Shown piece by piece: positions 26,678 through 34,889 of a stretch of DNA of 64,000 nucleotides (its first letter is position 1; every line of letters begins with the position of its first letter). A program made the position numbers and the translations under genes. Under the pieces are notes generated by a model. That model did not search any database. It was not told the DNA's origin and saw only the letters and a list, made by a program, of their open reading frames with translations. Source of the stretch: JAKVAV01 sp964651785 (GTDB lineage Bacteria; Bacteroidota; Bacteroidia; Flavobacteriales_D; Cryomorphaceae); assembly GCA_964651785.1 (NCBI GenBank), contig CAZYWJ010000006.1:27804-91803 (forward strand), given 5' to 3'.

Positions 26678-28479
26678 CTAGCCCCTCATCGCTTTAAATG
26701 AGTTGATCAACCCATTGGTGCTGCCATCGTGTGAGGTGACGGCACCGTCTCCTTCAAGCTCGGGAAGAATTTTTTTTGCCAAGACTTTTCCGAGCTCAAC
26801 TCCCCACTGATCAAATGAGAATATGTTCCAAATGACTCCTTGAACGAAAATCTTGTGCTCGTACATGGCGATCAAAGAACCCAAGGTATGCGGATCTATT
26901 TTTTTGACCAAAATAGAATTGGTGGGCCGGTTTCCGGGAAATACCTTGTGTGAAAGGATTCGTTCCAAGGCATCGCCTGTTAAGCCTGAAGCCTGCAATT
27001 CCTGCCGCGCTTCTGTCTCCGTTTTTCCCTTCATCAAAGCTTCGGTCTGGGCAAAATAGTTTGCCATAAGCTTGGCATGATGGTCGCCGATTGGATTTTG
27101 GCTGATAGCCGGAGCGATAAAATCGCAGGGAATAAGCTTGGTACCCTGATGAATCAATTGGTAAAAGGCATGCTGTCCGTTGGTTCCCGGTTCTCCCCAA
27201 ATGATGGGGCCCGTCTCGTAGTCCACCCGTTTTCCGTCACGAGTCGTTGACTTTCCGTTGCTTTCCATATCTCCCTGTTGGAAATATGCGGCAAAACGGT
27301 GCATGTATTGGTCGTAAGGCAGAATAGCGTGACTGGCAGCGCCGAAATAATTGTTGTACCAGATTCCTAAAAGTGCCAGAATCCCGGGCATGCTTTCGGA
27401 CTTTTCTTTTCGAAAATGATCGTCCATTGCCGCAGCGCCCTGAAGCAATCTCTCAAAGTTTTCATATCCCACTCCCAAACAAATCGACAATCCGATAGCC
27501 GACCAAAGGGAATAACGCCCTCCTACCCAATCCCAAAATCGGAACATGTTTTTGGTGTCTATCCCAAATTCGGATACGCCCTCCTCATTCGTTGAAAGAG
27601 CCACAAAATGTTTGGCTACATCATTGGTAGAAGCACCACTATCGAGAAACCAATACTTTGCCGTGTGAGCGTTGGTCATGGTTTCCTGCGTCGTGAAGGT
27701 TTTCGAAGCAATGATGAAAAGGGTGGTGTCAGCATTGAGATTCTTTAAGGTCTCCGCGATATGCGTACCATCAACATTGCTGACAAAGTGCAAGTTCAAT
27801 CTCGTCGAATAAGGCTTCAAGGCTTCGGTCACCATCANNNNNNNNNNNNNNNNNNNNNNNNNNNNNNNNNNNNNNNNNNNNNNNNNNNNNNNNNNNNNNN
27901 NNNNNNNNNNNNNNNNNNNNNNNNNNNNNNNNNNNNNACAAAGTGCAAGTTCAATCTCGTCGAATAAGGCTTCAAGGCTTCGGTCACCATCACCGGGCCG
28001 AGGTCTGACCCACCGATTCCGATATTAACCACATCAGTTATTTCCTCTCCCGAGTACCCCTTCCATTGTCCGCTGATGACCTTTTCGGAAAAGACCTTCA
28101 TTTGCTTCAAAACTTCGCGCACTTCGGGCATGACATCTTTGCCATCAATCATCACGGGTTCGCTACCTTGATAACGCAGAGCGGTATGCATCACCGCGCG
28201 GTCCTCGGTTTCATTGATGTGCTCACCTCCGAAAAATACTTCAATCGCTTCATCCAGTTTGCACTCTTTCGCCAGAGCGAACAGACGCTGCATTACCTCT
28301 TCGTCAATTCGGTTTTTGCTGTAATCCAACAAGATATTTTCAAAGCACTTGGTGAATTTCTTGAAGCGATCTTCATCATCAGCGAAAAGCTCGCGCATGT
28401 GAATGTTTTTCATTCGCTCGGCGTGGCGCTCGAGTTCTCGGTGGGCTTTGGTTTCTGTGAAGTTTATTCGTGGAAGCAT
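26678..28479 (-). CDS. pgi: Glucose-6-phosphate isomerase (false assembly gap inside)
   Basis: Interconverts glucose-6-phosphate and fructose-6-phosphate in the cytoplasm. After removing 155 nt (100 N plus one 55-bp duplicate) the frame is intact with 548 codons before the stop, matching the usual Pgi length. Signatures are present: NIGIGGSDLGPVMVTEAL, IIASKTFTTQETMTNA (phosphate site), VGGRYSLWSAIGL and the C-terminal FDQWGVELGK. It connects G6P made by beta-phosphoglucomutase and the sugar kinase of this locus to PfkA. The location of pgi inside a glycan-utilisation locus is notable. Confidence 0.96.
27783..27992. other. False assembly gap: 55-bp duplicate, 100 N, 55-bp duplicate
   Basis: Identical 55-bp flanks at 27783-27837 and 27938-27992 surround 100 N (27838-27937). 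Deleting 155 nt restores pgi to full length. Confidence 0.97.
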
Positions 28480-28549
28480 AATAATTTACTTGACTCTTAT
28501 GGCACTCTGAATTCTGTCAGTTCAAGTGATTCTGACATCAATCGGGATC

Positions 28550-28627
28550 GTATCGAGAACCTCTAAAAGGAAATTTTCGCTTAAATGATTTCTCGATACA
28601 TTTTCTGATTCCTTCGTCATCAGAAAA
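28550..28627. repeat. Palindromic REP-like element between fbaA and pgi
   Basis: The 220-bp interval 28480-28699 has no gene but three perfect inverted repeats in a row: TGTCAG/CTGACA (28515-28537), GTATCGAGAA/TTCTCGATAC (28550-28599, 30-nt spacer) and TTTTCTGAT/ATCAGAAAA (28601-28627). It is followed by CACTCGAAATGACA. Together these recall the widespread Bacteroidota palindrome TTTCTCGA...TCGAAATGACA. It may act as terminator or mRNA-stabilising structure downstream of fbaA's neighbour pgi promoter region. Confidence 0.5.
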
Positions 28628-28699
28628 CACTCGAAATGACAAAAAATCGTTTTCTCTAATCGACTGAAGAGTTATCAGGTTAATGCAAAAAAATGATGA

Positions 28700-29746
28700 T
28701 CAATTTCTATTTAAGCAATTCAAATCCTCAAAAGCCTGCGTCAGACGCTTCACAAAGCTCTCCTCTCCTTTTCGCAACCAAACGCGCGGATCGTAGTTCT
28801 TTTTGTTCGGCTTATCATCTCCTTCGGGATTTCCGATTTGCGTTTGGAGATAACCTTCCTTGGATTGGTAGTAATTTTTCACTCCATCCCAAAATGCCCA
28901 CTGCATATCTGTATCGATATTCATCTTGATGGCACCGTAGGAAATGGCTTCGCGAATTTCTTCCTGAGATGATCCCGAACCGCCGTGGAAAACAAAATTT
29001 ACCGGTTGAGGTCCGGTGTTGAATTTTTCCTGAATGTACTCTTGAGAATTTTTGAGGATAATCGGCTTCAGTGACACATTACCGGGCTTGTAGACGCCAT
29101 GCACGTTTCCGAAAGCGGCCGCAACGGTGAAATTCGGAGAAATTTTCTTCAACCTTTCGTAAGCATAGGCTACCTCTTCGGGCTGCGTGTAGAGCTTGGA
29201 GCTATCAACGTCCGTATTATCGACACCGTCTTCTTCTCCTCCGGTTACACCTAATTCAATCTCCAAAGTCATTCCCATCTTAGCCATGCGCTCGAGGTAT
29301 TTTCCTGAGATTTCAATGTTCTCTTCTATCGGCTCTTCGCTAAGATCGAGCATGTGAGAACTATAAAGCGGCTGACCGTTTTTCTCATAATATTTTTCAC
29401 CTGCATCCAAGAGGCCGTCTACCCAAGGCAACAATTTTTTAGCGCAATGATCTGTGTGAAGAACGACGGGTACACCGTAGGCCTTGGCCATTTCGTGTAC
29501 GTGCAATGCGCCACTGATTCCACCGGCGATAGCTCCTTTCTGGTTTTCAGAACTGATGCCCTTACCGGCAAAAAAGTGAGCGCCCCCGTTTGAGAATTGA
29601 ATGATGACGGGAGAATTCACTTCTCGGGCCGTTTCCAGAACAGCGTTCACGGAATTGGTTCCGATGACGTTTACCGCCGGCAGAGCGAAATCATTATCAT
29701 TAGCGTAGTCTAGTAAGTCAGTAACTTCTTGTCCGTGCAGGACTCC
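28700..29746 (-). CDS. fbaA: Class II fructose-bisphosphate aldolase (N-terminus lost in assembly gap)
   Basis: Zinc-dependent aldolase that cleaves fructose-1,6-bisphosphate into dihydroxyacetone phosphate and glyceraldehyde-3-phosphate. The visible 348 residues begin at GVLHGQEVTDLLDYA; family members have about 10 more residues first, which fall in the N run. Diagnostic segments: VPVVLHTDHCAKK (zinc histidine and catalytic aspartate), EIELGVTGGEEDGVDN, AAAFGNVHGVY, VFHGGSGSSQ and MNIDTDMQWAFWDG. It is the class IIA (Escherichia coli FbaA) type. The gene appears fused to methylglyoxal synthase across the N run, which is an artefact. Confidence 0.95.
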   Translation of the reverse strand, partial: GVLHGQEVTDLLDYANDNDFALPAVNVIGTNSVNAVLETAREVNSPVIIQFSNGGAHFFAGKGISSENQKGAIAGGISGALHVHEMAKAYGVPVVLHTDHCAKKLLPWVDGLLDAGEKYYEKNGQPLYSSHMLDLSEEPIEENIEISGKYLERMAKMGMTLEIELGVTGGEEDGVDNTDVDSSKLYTQPEEVAYAYERLKKISPNFTVAAAFGNVHGVYKPGNVSLKPIILKNSQEYIQEKFNTGPQPVNFVFHGGSGSSQEEIREAISYGAIKMNIDTDMQWAFWDGVKNYYQSKEGYLQTQIGNPEGDDKPNKKNYDPRVWLRKGEESFVKRLTQAFEDLNCLNRN

Positions 29747-29846
29747 NNNNNNNNNNNNNNNNNNNNNNNNNNNNNNNNNNNNNNNNNNNNNNNNNNNNNN
29801 NNNNNNNNNNNNNNNNNNNNNNNNNNNNNNNNNNNNNNNNNNNNNN
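29747..29846. other. Assembly gap (100 N) between fbaA and mgsA, true size unknown
   Basis: Flanks are not duplicated. The missing part must encode about 60 C-terminal residues of methylglyoxal synthase, any intergenic sequence and about 10 N-terminal residues of FbaA, so at least about 200 nt are absent. Confidence 0.9.
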
Positions 29847-30115
29847 GGCTCGTGGGGATGCTTGTCCATCGGATCGCGAAAGAAAATAACCGCTTGGATT
29901 TTTCCTTCGGTTACCATGGCCGCAATTTGTGCATCACCTCCTAAAGGGCCTGAAGCCACCTTATGAACTTCCAAACCTGCGCGCTCCACATGGCTACCCG
30001 TGGTACCCGTCGCCACGAGTTCTACGGATTGCTTTCGCAAGAATTCTTTGTGTTCCTGCAGAAAGGCGACCATATCTGCCTTCTTTCCGTCGTGAGCTAT
30101 GATGGCTAGTTTCAT
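29847..30115 (-). CDS. mgsA: Methylglyoxal synthase (C-terminus lost in assembly gap)
   Basis: Converts dihydroxyacetone phosphate to methylglyoxal and phosphate, a bypass that relieves sugar-phosphate overload. The 89 visible residues start MKLAIIAHDGKKADMV and include VATGTTGS (phosphate site), SGPLGGDAQIAAMV and VIFFRDPMDKHPHE, all family hallmarks; the usual length is about 150, so the rest lies in the N run. It is immediately upstream of fbaA, whose product makes its substrate. A -7 element TAAGTTTG is 5 nt before the ATG. Placement in a carbohydrate locus suggests overflow control during rapid glucan use (inference). Confidence 0.93.
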
Positions 30116-30120
30116 TCAAA

Positions 30121-30128
30121 CAAACTTA
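30121..30128 (-). promoter_or_regulatory. -7 promoter element of mgsA
   Basis: Reads TAAGTTTG on the minus strand, five bases before the mgsA ATG; another candidate leaderless promoter. Confidence 0.45.
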
Positions 30129-30167
30129 AACATGTTTCCATCGGATGCACTACCTTTAAAAGAAAAA

Positions 30168-30359
30168 ATGAGCCATTCCGCCGATGTAAAATGGATTAAA
30201 GAGGAAATTGATAAATTAAACGACCCTGAGTTGATTGAGCTTATCAAAAAATTATTGCTCTTTCGATCCAAAGATTCTGAGACAGCTTTGAATAAAGCTT
30301 TGGAGGAAGCCTTAGACGATGTTGCGAAAGGACGGACGATACCCCATGAAGAGGTTTGA
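30168..30359 (+). CDS. Orphan addiction-module antitoxin-like protein, probably C-terminally truncated
   Basis: Small protein (63 residues from MSHSADVKWIKEEIDKL; an ATG at 30132 would add 12). It is helical and ends DVAKGRTIPHEEV, the tail typical of antitoxins paired with RelE/ParE toxins. Directly after the in-frame TGA, the same frame reads KKYQKWL and then stops again, which looks like the ancestral C-terminus (such proteins end HEEVxKKYxKWL). A single C-to-T or G-to-A change creating TGA would explain it. No intact toxin follows; the next 440 bp have no convincing gene. Likely a decayed module. Confidence 0.5.
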   Translation: MSHSADVKWIKEEIDKLNDPELIELIKKLLLFRSKDSETALNKALEEALDDVAKGRTIPHEEV

Positions 30360-30586
30360 AAAAAATACCAAAAGTGGCTCTGATCATTTATTACTGAAAG
30401 AGCTTAAACTGCCTATTTTCAAACAGAATACTGCTAGACTTATATTTTCGATTGTGAGGCTTAATTTGACACAGAGTACACCCGGTATTTTGGCATTCAA
30501 AGCTTATAATTTGAGGTCATAGAGGATTGCAGTCGCAATCTATGAGATCCAATGAACAAACTATTCGGTTATAAGAATGCAAGAGG

Positions 30587-30633
30587 CTTTCTCTGCGAAC
30601 TTTGCGCCAGCTTCGCGGCCTCCGCGTTAAATT
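30587..30633 (-). repeat. Dispersed CGCGAAG-rich repeat, copy 2
   Basis: On the minus strand it reads TTTAACGCGGAGGCCGCGAA, then GCTGGCGCAAAGTTCGCAGA, ending GAAAG. It aligns with copy 3 over about 43 bp and shares CGCGAAG words with copy 1. Confidence 0.5.
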
Positions 30634-30732
30634 AAACAACTACATTGAAGCGACAATCCTTCTCGTATGAACATTTTCGAGAATTGAAGTGATTACTAAG
30701 CACCCTGAAATAGCTTTAACTATCAGGTTCGG

Positions 30733-30775
30733 GTTAACGCAGAGGCTTGAAGAGTCGGAGAGTGCGCAGAGAAAA
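30733..30775 (+). repeat. Dispersed CGCGAAG-rich repeat, copy 3 (diverged)
   Basis: Reads GTTAACGCAGAGGCTTGAAG, then AGTCGGAGAGTGCGCAGAGA and AAA. It is in opposite orientation to copy 2, with shared ends (TTAACGC and GCAGAGAAA). Confidence 0.45.
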
Positions 30776-30803
30776 TGTTGAAAAAGATAAAAGTGTTAAA
30801 GAC

Positions 30804-32347
30804 TTACTTTTCACTTTTATAAAAAACATGATACCCAAAAGGCGCCATCTCAAAACCATCCATCGGAATGCTTGCGTAATCCACCTCGTCAAAAAGACTG
30901 TTTAGTTCCATTTCGGGAAGGCCTTCAAAACTTACACTTAGAGCTTCGTCAGTCATATTGAGCATAACCAACACGGCATGATCGCCTTTCTGTCTTTTGT
31001 AGATGTATACCTTGTCATCATAATCGGTAGCAAAGCGCTCGAAATCCCCGCCGTATTCGCCATTCCATAGCGCCTCATTGTCGCGGTGGAGTTGGAGCAG
31101 TTTGGTGTAAAAGTCTTGTAGATCATACTCTTTCCAATTTATCGTATCCTTCTCGAAAAACTTGAGGGCTTTGTCCATGCCCGCTTCCTGACCNNNNNNN
31201 NNNNNNNNNNNNNNNNNNNNNNNNNNNNNNNNNNNNNNNNNNNNNNNNNNNNNNNNNNNNNNNNNNNNNNNNNNNNNNNNNNNNNNNNNNNNNTTATCGT
31301 ATCCTTCTCGAAAAACTTGAGGGCTTTGTCCATGCCCGCTTCCTGACCGCTGTAGAGCAAAGGCATGCCGTCGATGGTATAAGCCAAAACTGCATAAGTT
31401 TTATGACCCTCCATGCCGTAACGCTCCATCACCGTACCGTTCCAGGAATTCTCATCGTGATTGGTGGTGAAGTACATGCGGTAGGCGTCGTCGGGAAAAA
31501 GTGTGTCCTGCTTAGCCATGTACTCATCCAGAGCGGCAAGGGTTTTCTCGCCTGTAGCAATGCCGTTCATCACGTGCAAAAATTCCCACGCATAGGTCAT
31601 ATCGAAAGCCTTTTCGTGAAGCTCCTGATCTTCCCACTCGGCGAGCATGAAAATGTCAGATTTAACCGCTTCCAAACTGTCGCGAGCGGTTTCCCAGAAA
31701 TCAGTCGGGACAAATCCCGCTACATCACAACGGTAGCCGTCTATATCGGCTTCGCGCACCCAAAATTGCAGCGCATCGATCATCTCAGCCCGAAGTTCTT
31801 CATTCTCGTAATTCAAGTCCGCCACATCGCTCCAATCGGTTCCTTCGGGCATCTGCAGATTTCCCAACGAATCCAAATTGTAGTAGTCTTTGTGATCCTC
31901 CGACCACACGTGATCGAATGCGGTGTGGTTGGCTACCCAATCCAAAATGACCTTCATATCCAATTCGTGAGCTTGGTCGACCAAACTTTTCAAGTCTTCC
32001 ATAGTTCCGAATTCGGGATTAACGGCCTTGTAATCCTGCACCGAATAATAACTACCCTTTCCGCCTTTTCGGTTTATCTCACCGATGGGATGAACCGGCA
32101 TCAACCACACGATTTTAATGCCCATATCTTTAAGTCGAGGCAAGTCTTTCGCAAATGCATTCAGCGTACCTTCAGGTGTATGCTGCCTGATGTTTGCTTC
32201 GTAGATCGTAGCGTTTTTTGACCACTCATCGTGACTAGTGGCCTCTTGCGACTCTACATTATTTGCTTTTTCATTTTCCGACTTCGATGCATTTTCGCAT
32301 GCCGTGAAAGAAAAAAGTGTGATTAAGAGAATGATTAGGTTTCTCAT
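30804..32347 (-). CDS. GH13 alpha-amylase-family lipoprotein, short form (false assembly gap inside)
   Basis: Alpha-glucan hydrolase anchored by a lipidated cysteine (C17 in LFSFTAC). With 155 nt of duplicate plus N removed, the frame has 462 codons. The GH13 barrel starts almost directly after a short acidic linker (about 18-45). Catalytic residues: D208 (DGYRCDVAGFVP), E237 (MLAEWED), D298 (TTNHDENSW); region I is DWVANH. A compact C-terminal beta domain ends MAPFGYHVFY. It resembles Bacteroidota amylases lacking accessory binding domains, so it probably acts on short maltodextrins. It is the last gene of the pfkA-led operon, 2 nt after the larger GH13 lipoprotein. Confidence 0.92.
31139..31348. 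other. False assembly gap: 55-bp duplicate, 100 N, 55-bp duplicate
   Basis: Identical 55-bp flanks at 31139-31193 and 31294-31348 surround 100 N (31194-31293). Deleting 155 nt restores the GH13 frame. Confidence 0.97.
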
Positions 32348-32349
32348 AT

Positions 32350-34889
32350 TTATTGGTTTAATATTTCGAATGAAACGGGATTGAGTCTTACGGTGATGGC
32401 GCGACTTTCTACAGAGACTACATTGTCAAAATTGGCCTTGAGTCCCTCTATATTGTACTGCACGGGTATTTCGATAGTCACCTCCTTGGCTTCGCGACTT
32501 GAGTTTAAGACCAAAATAACCGTTTGGTCAAAATAGTTTCTCAACAGCACCATATGCTCATCTGAAACTTCCAAAACTTCCGTATCGCCGTAGAGCAATG
32601 GCATGGAGTTTTTGCGCAAATTGGCGAACGCCGTGACTTTATCCAGCATGGCTTGTTCGCGTTCGGTAAGGTCATCGCCAAATTGCATCATGCGGCGGTT
32701 ATCGGGATCGCCCGCTCCGATCATACCGTACTCGTCGCCGTAGTAGATGACGGGGATTCCCGGCGCAAAAAAGTTGAAGGCTTGGAGCAATCCCAGTCGG
32801 TTAAAGCCGATGGTATCACCGCGAGTGATATCGCGCGTCCATCCTGCCAGTTTTGGGTCTTCGCCAAAATCTACCGTTCCATCGGCGTAGGAGATAAAAC
32901 GCGTTCGGTCTTGGTTTCCCGAAATATTTCCCATCAAATGGTGATCGCCGTATCCTAAAAGGCTTTGACCGAAAACGCGGTTGAGATCGTTCAAACTACC
33001 ATCGTCTTTTCCGAAGGCAGAAACCGCCGCATCGTAGAGATTGAAGTCAAACTGCGCATCCAGCATTCCCGAGCTGATGTAGCTTCCGATCAAATCGGGA
33101 TTACCGTAAGTCTCGCCGATTTGATAAATGCTGCGGTCTTCGGGAACTACGACGCGGTACTTCAATTTTCGCGTAAGCTCACGCCAAAAATTGAGTGGAA
33201 TGTGTTTGGTAGCATCGTGGCGAAAACCGTCGATCGGAAACTCCTCAAACCAATAGAGGGCGCTATCCGTCATAGCAGCGGTTACATCGTCGCGACTCAA
33301 ATCGAGGGTAGGCATGAAGGTGTCAAACCAAGTGGTGAGGCGGTATTCATCCCAACGTTCAGTGTTCAAAGAACCATCGGGAAGGTAGAGCTCCGTAGCC
33401 CAATCGGGATGCTGCTGATAAACGGGGTGCTCTTCGTGCACGTGATTGGCCACGTAGTCGAGAATGACATTCATCTCAGCTCCGTGCGCTTCATCGATAA
33501 GGACATTCAGAACCGAATCGTTCCCAAAACGGTAGTCGACTTTAGAAGAGGAAATCGGCCAATAGCCGTGATATCCCGAAAACTTGGTCTTAACTCCGCC
33601 CTTGTCCCAAAGACCGTAAGCCCCGTCAGGATTTTGCACAATTGGCGAAAGCCATACCGTGTTCATTCCCAATTTTTGAAAATAGCCCTCTTCGATTTTT
33701 TGGTTCACGCCTGCCAAATCTCCGCCGTAATAATTGGCAATCGGTAAAATTTCGGAATCCTGAACGGGGAAATTATTGGATGAGTCGGCATCGACAAATC
33801 GATCAACCATCATAAAATACATCGACCATGTTTGCTTATCCTTTCGGCTGAGCTGATCTGCTTCCATCACGGGAGTACCATTGGCCAATGGAATCAGCAC
33901 ATCATTGGTGCGCTGCTCGCCGTCACTTCCAAAAACGCGAATATGCGAACGATCAACCTCATTGGCGGCAGCCGGAACGGGAAAACTCAAGCGATCACCT
34001 CTCCTTTTATACCATTCTTCATCAAGAAGCTGATTTTCCCAGAGAATCAACGGCTTATTCAGATTGTCGGGATAGGTCAAAACAATGCTATCCTTCAAAA
34101 ATCCATAGGTGGAGATATGCGGCCTGTCGGCAATGGTACCGACTTGAAAAGTGGAATTAAAGCCGCCCGAACCGTTGTCTTTCTTATCCTCATTAGTCGG
34201 GTCGAGCATCTCATTCCCATCTTGCACCACCAAGTACTCGTAGAGCCCGGGGTTGAGCACGAGTGTATCGTACCACGTGTCTCCCGATCGGGTGAGCATT
34301 CCCGCTTTGTAATTCCATCCGTTGAAATTCCCTTTCAATCCTATCTCATCAGGATTTTCTTCGGGTGGGGAATACTTAAAAATGTGTGCCTGCTTGCGAC
34401 TTTTGAAAACTGGAATTTCGTATTCAACTCCNNNNNNNNNNNNNNNNNNNNNNNNNNNNNNNNNNNNNNNNNNNNNNNNNNNNNNNNNNNNNNNNNNNNN
34501 NNNNNNNNNNNNNNNNNNNNNNNNNNNNNNNTAAAAATGTGTGCCTGCTTGCGACTTTTGAAAACTGGAATTTCGTATTCAACTCCTTCGTAGCTCACCG
34601 AAACGTAAGAAACTGGAGATGAAGAAGAGAAACTCGACAAGCTTATCACGCCCGACTCAACATGGTAAGAAAAGTCTGCTTCGCCTGCGAATTGGATTGA
34701 ATCGACCTTTCGGGGATTTTCGAAATAATCACCAAGGTGAATCTCAGTCTGACCGAAATCCAATCTTATCGGGCTGGCCAATCCTACGATGGCGTCGCCG
34801 TTTGCAATTTCAGCTTTTGGTTTTTCATTTTGGCTGCAGCCAAAAAAGCCCAAACTCAAAACGAGCAGGGCGGCTTTTATTTGGTTCAT
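32350..34889 (-). CDS. GH13 alpha-amylase-family lipoprotein, long form (SusG-like position; false assembly gap inside)
   Basis: Lipid-anchored alpha-glucan hydrolase (C18 in SLGFFGC). Removing 155 nt gives 794 residues: N-terminal beta domain (about 25-115), a CBM48-like domain (about 130-200, IGLKGNFNGWNYKAG), a linker beta domain, the GH13 barrel (about 300-700) and a C-terminal beta domain. Catalytic residues: D507 (DGFRHDATKHIP), E541 (QIGETYGNPD), D609 (ISGNQDRTRF). Region IV has NQD in place of the canonical NHD, so the substrate-contacting histidine is replaced by glutamine; this could alter specificity. It overlaps GH65 by 4 nt (ATGA). Confidence 0.92.
34377..34586. other. False assembly gap: 55-bp duplicate, 100 N, 55-bp duplicate
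   Basis: Identical 55-bp flanks at 34377-34431 and 34532-34586 surround 100 N (34432-34531). Deleting 155 nt joins the lipoprotein start to the GH13 body in frame. Confidence 0.97.

Larger units (their letters stand above)
30360..30803. other. Gene-free interval with two inverted dispersed repeats
   Basis: This stretch of 444 bp holds no convincing gene. An open frame of about 58 codons (30346-30522) overlaps the antitoxin end, and the other frames are full of stops; it may be the remains of a toxin gene. Two diverged copies of a CGCGAAG-type repeat face each other at 30587-30633 and 30733-30775. Confidence 0.6.

Noticed and set aside
28700..30115. A bifunctional methylglyoxal synthase-aldolase protein
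   Set aside because: The frame crosses 100 N by chance; both domains are truncated at the junction.
30346..30522. A toxin gene downstream of the orphan antitoxin
   Set aside because: The 58-codon frame has no RelE/ParE features that I can recognise, and adjacent frames contain many stops.
31403..32221. Long open frames on the plus strand opposite the GH13 lipoproteins and GH65 (also 32965-33747, 35759-36373, 36557-37195)
   Set aside because: They mirror genuine, motif-bearing genes on the minus strand, have no recognisable domains, and reflect codon bias of the real genes.
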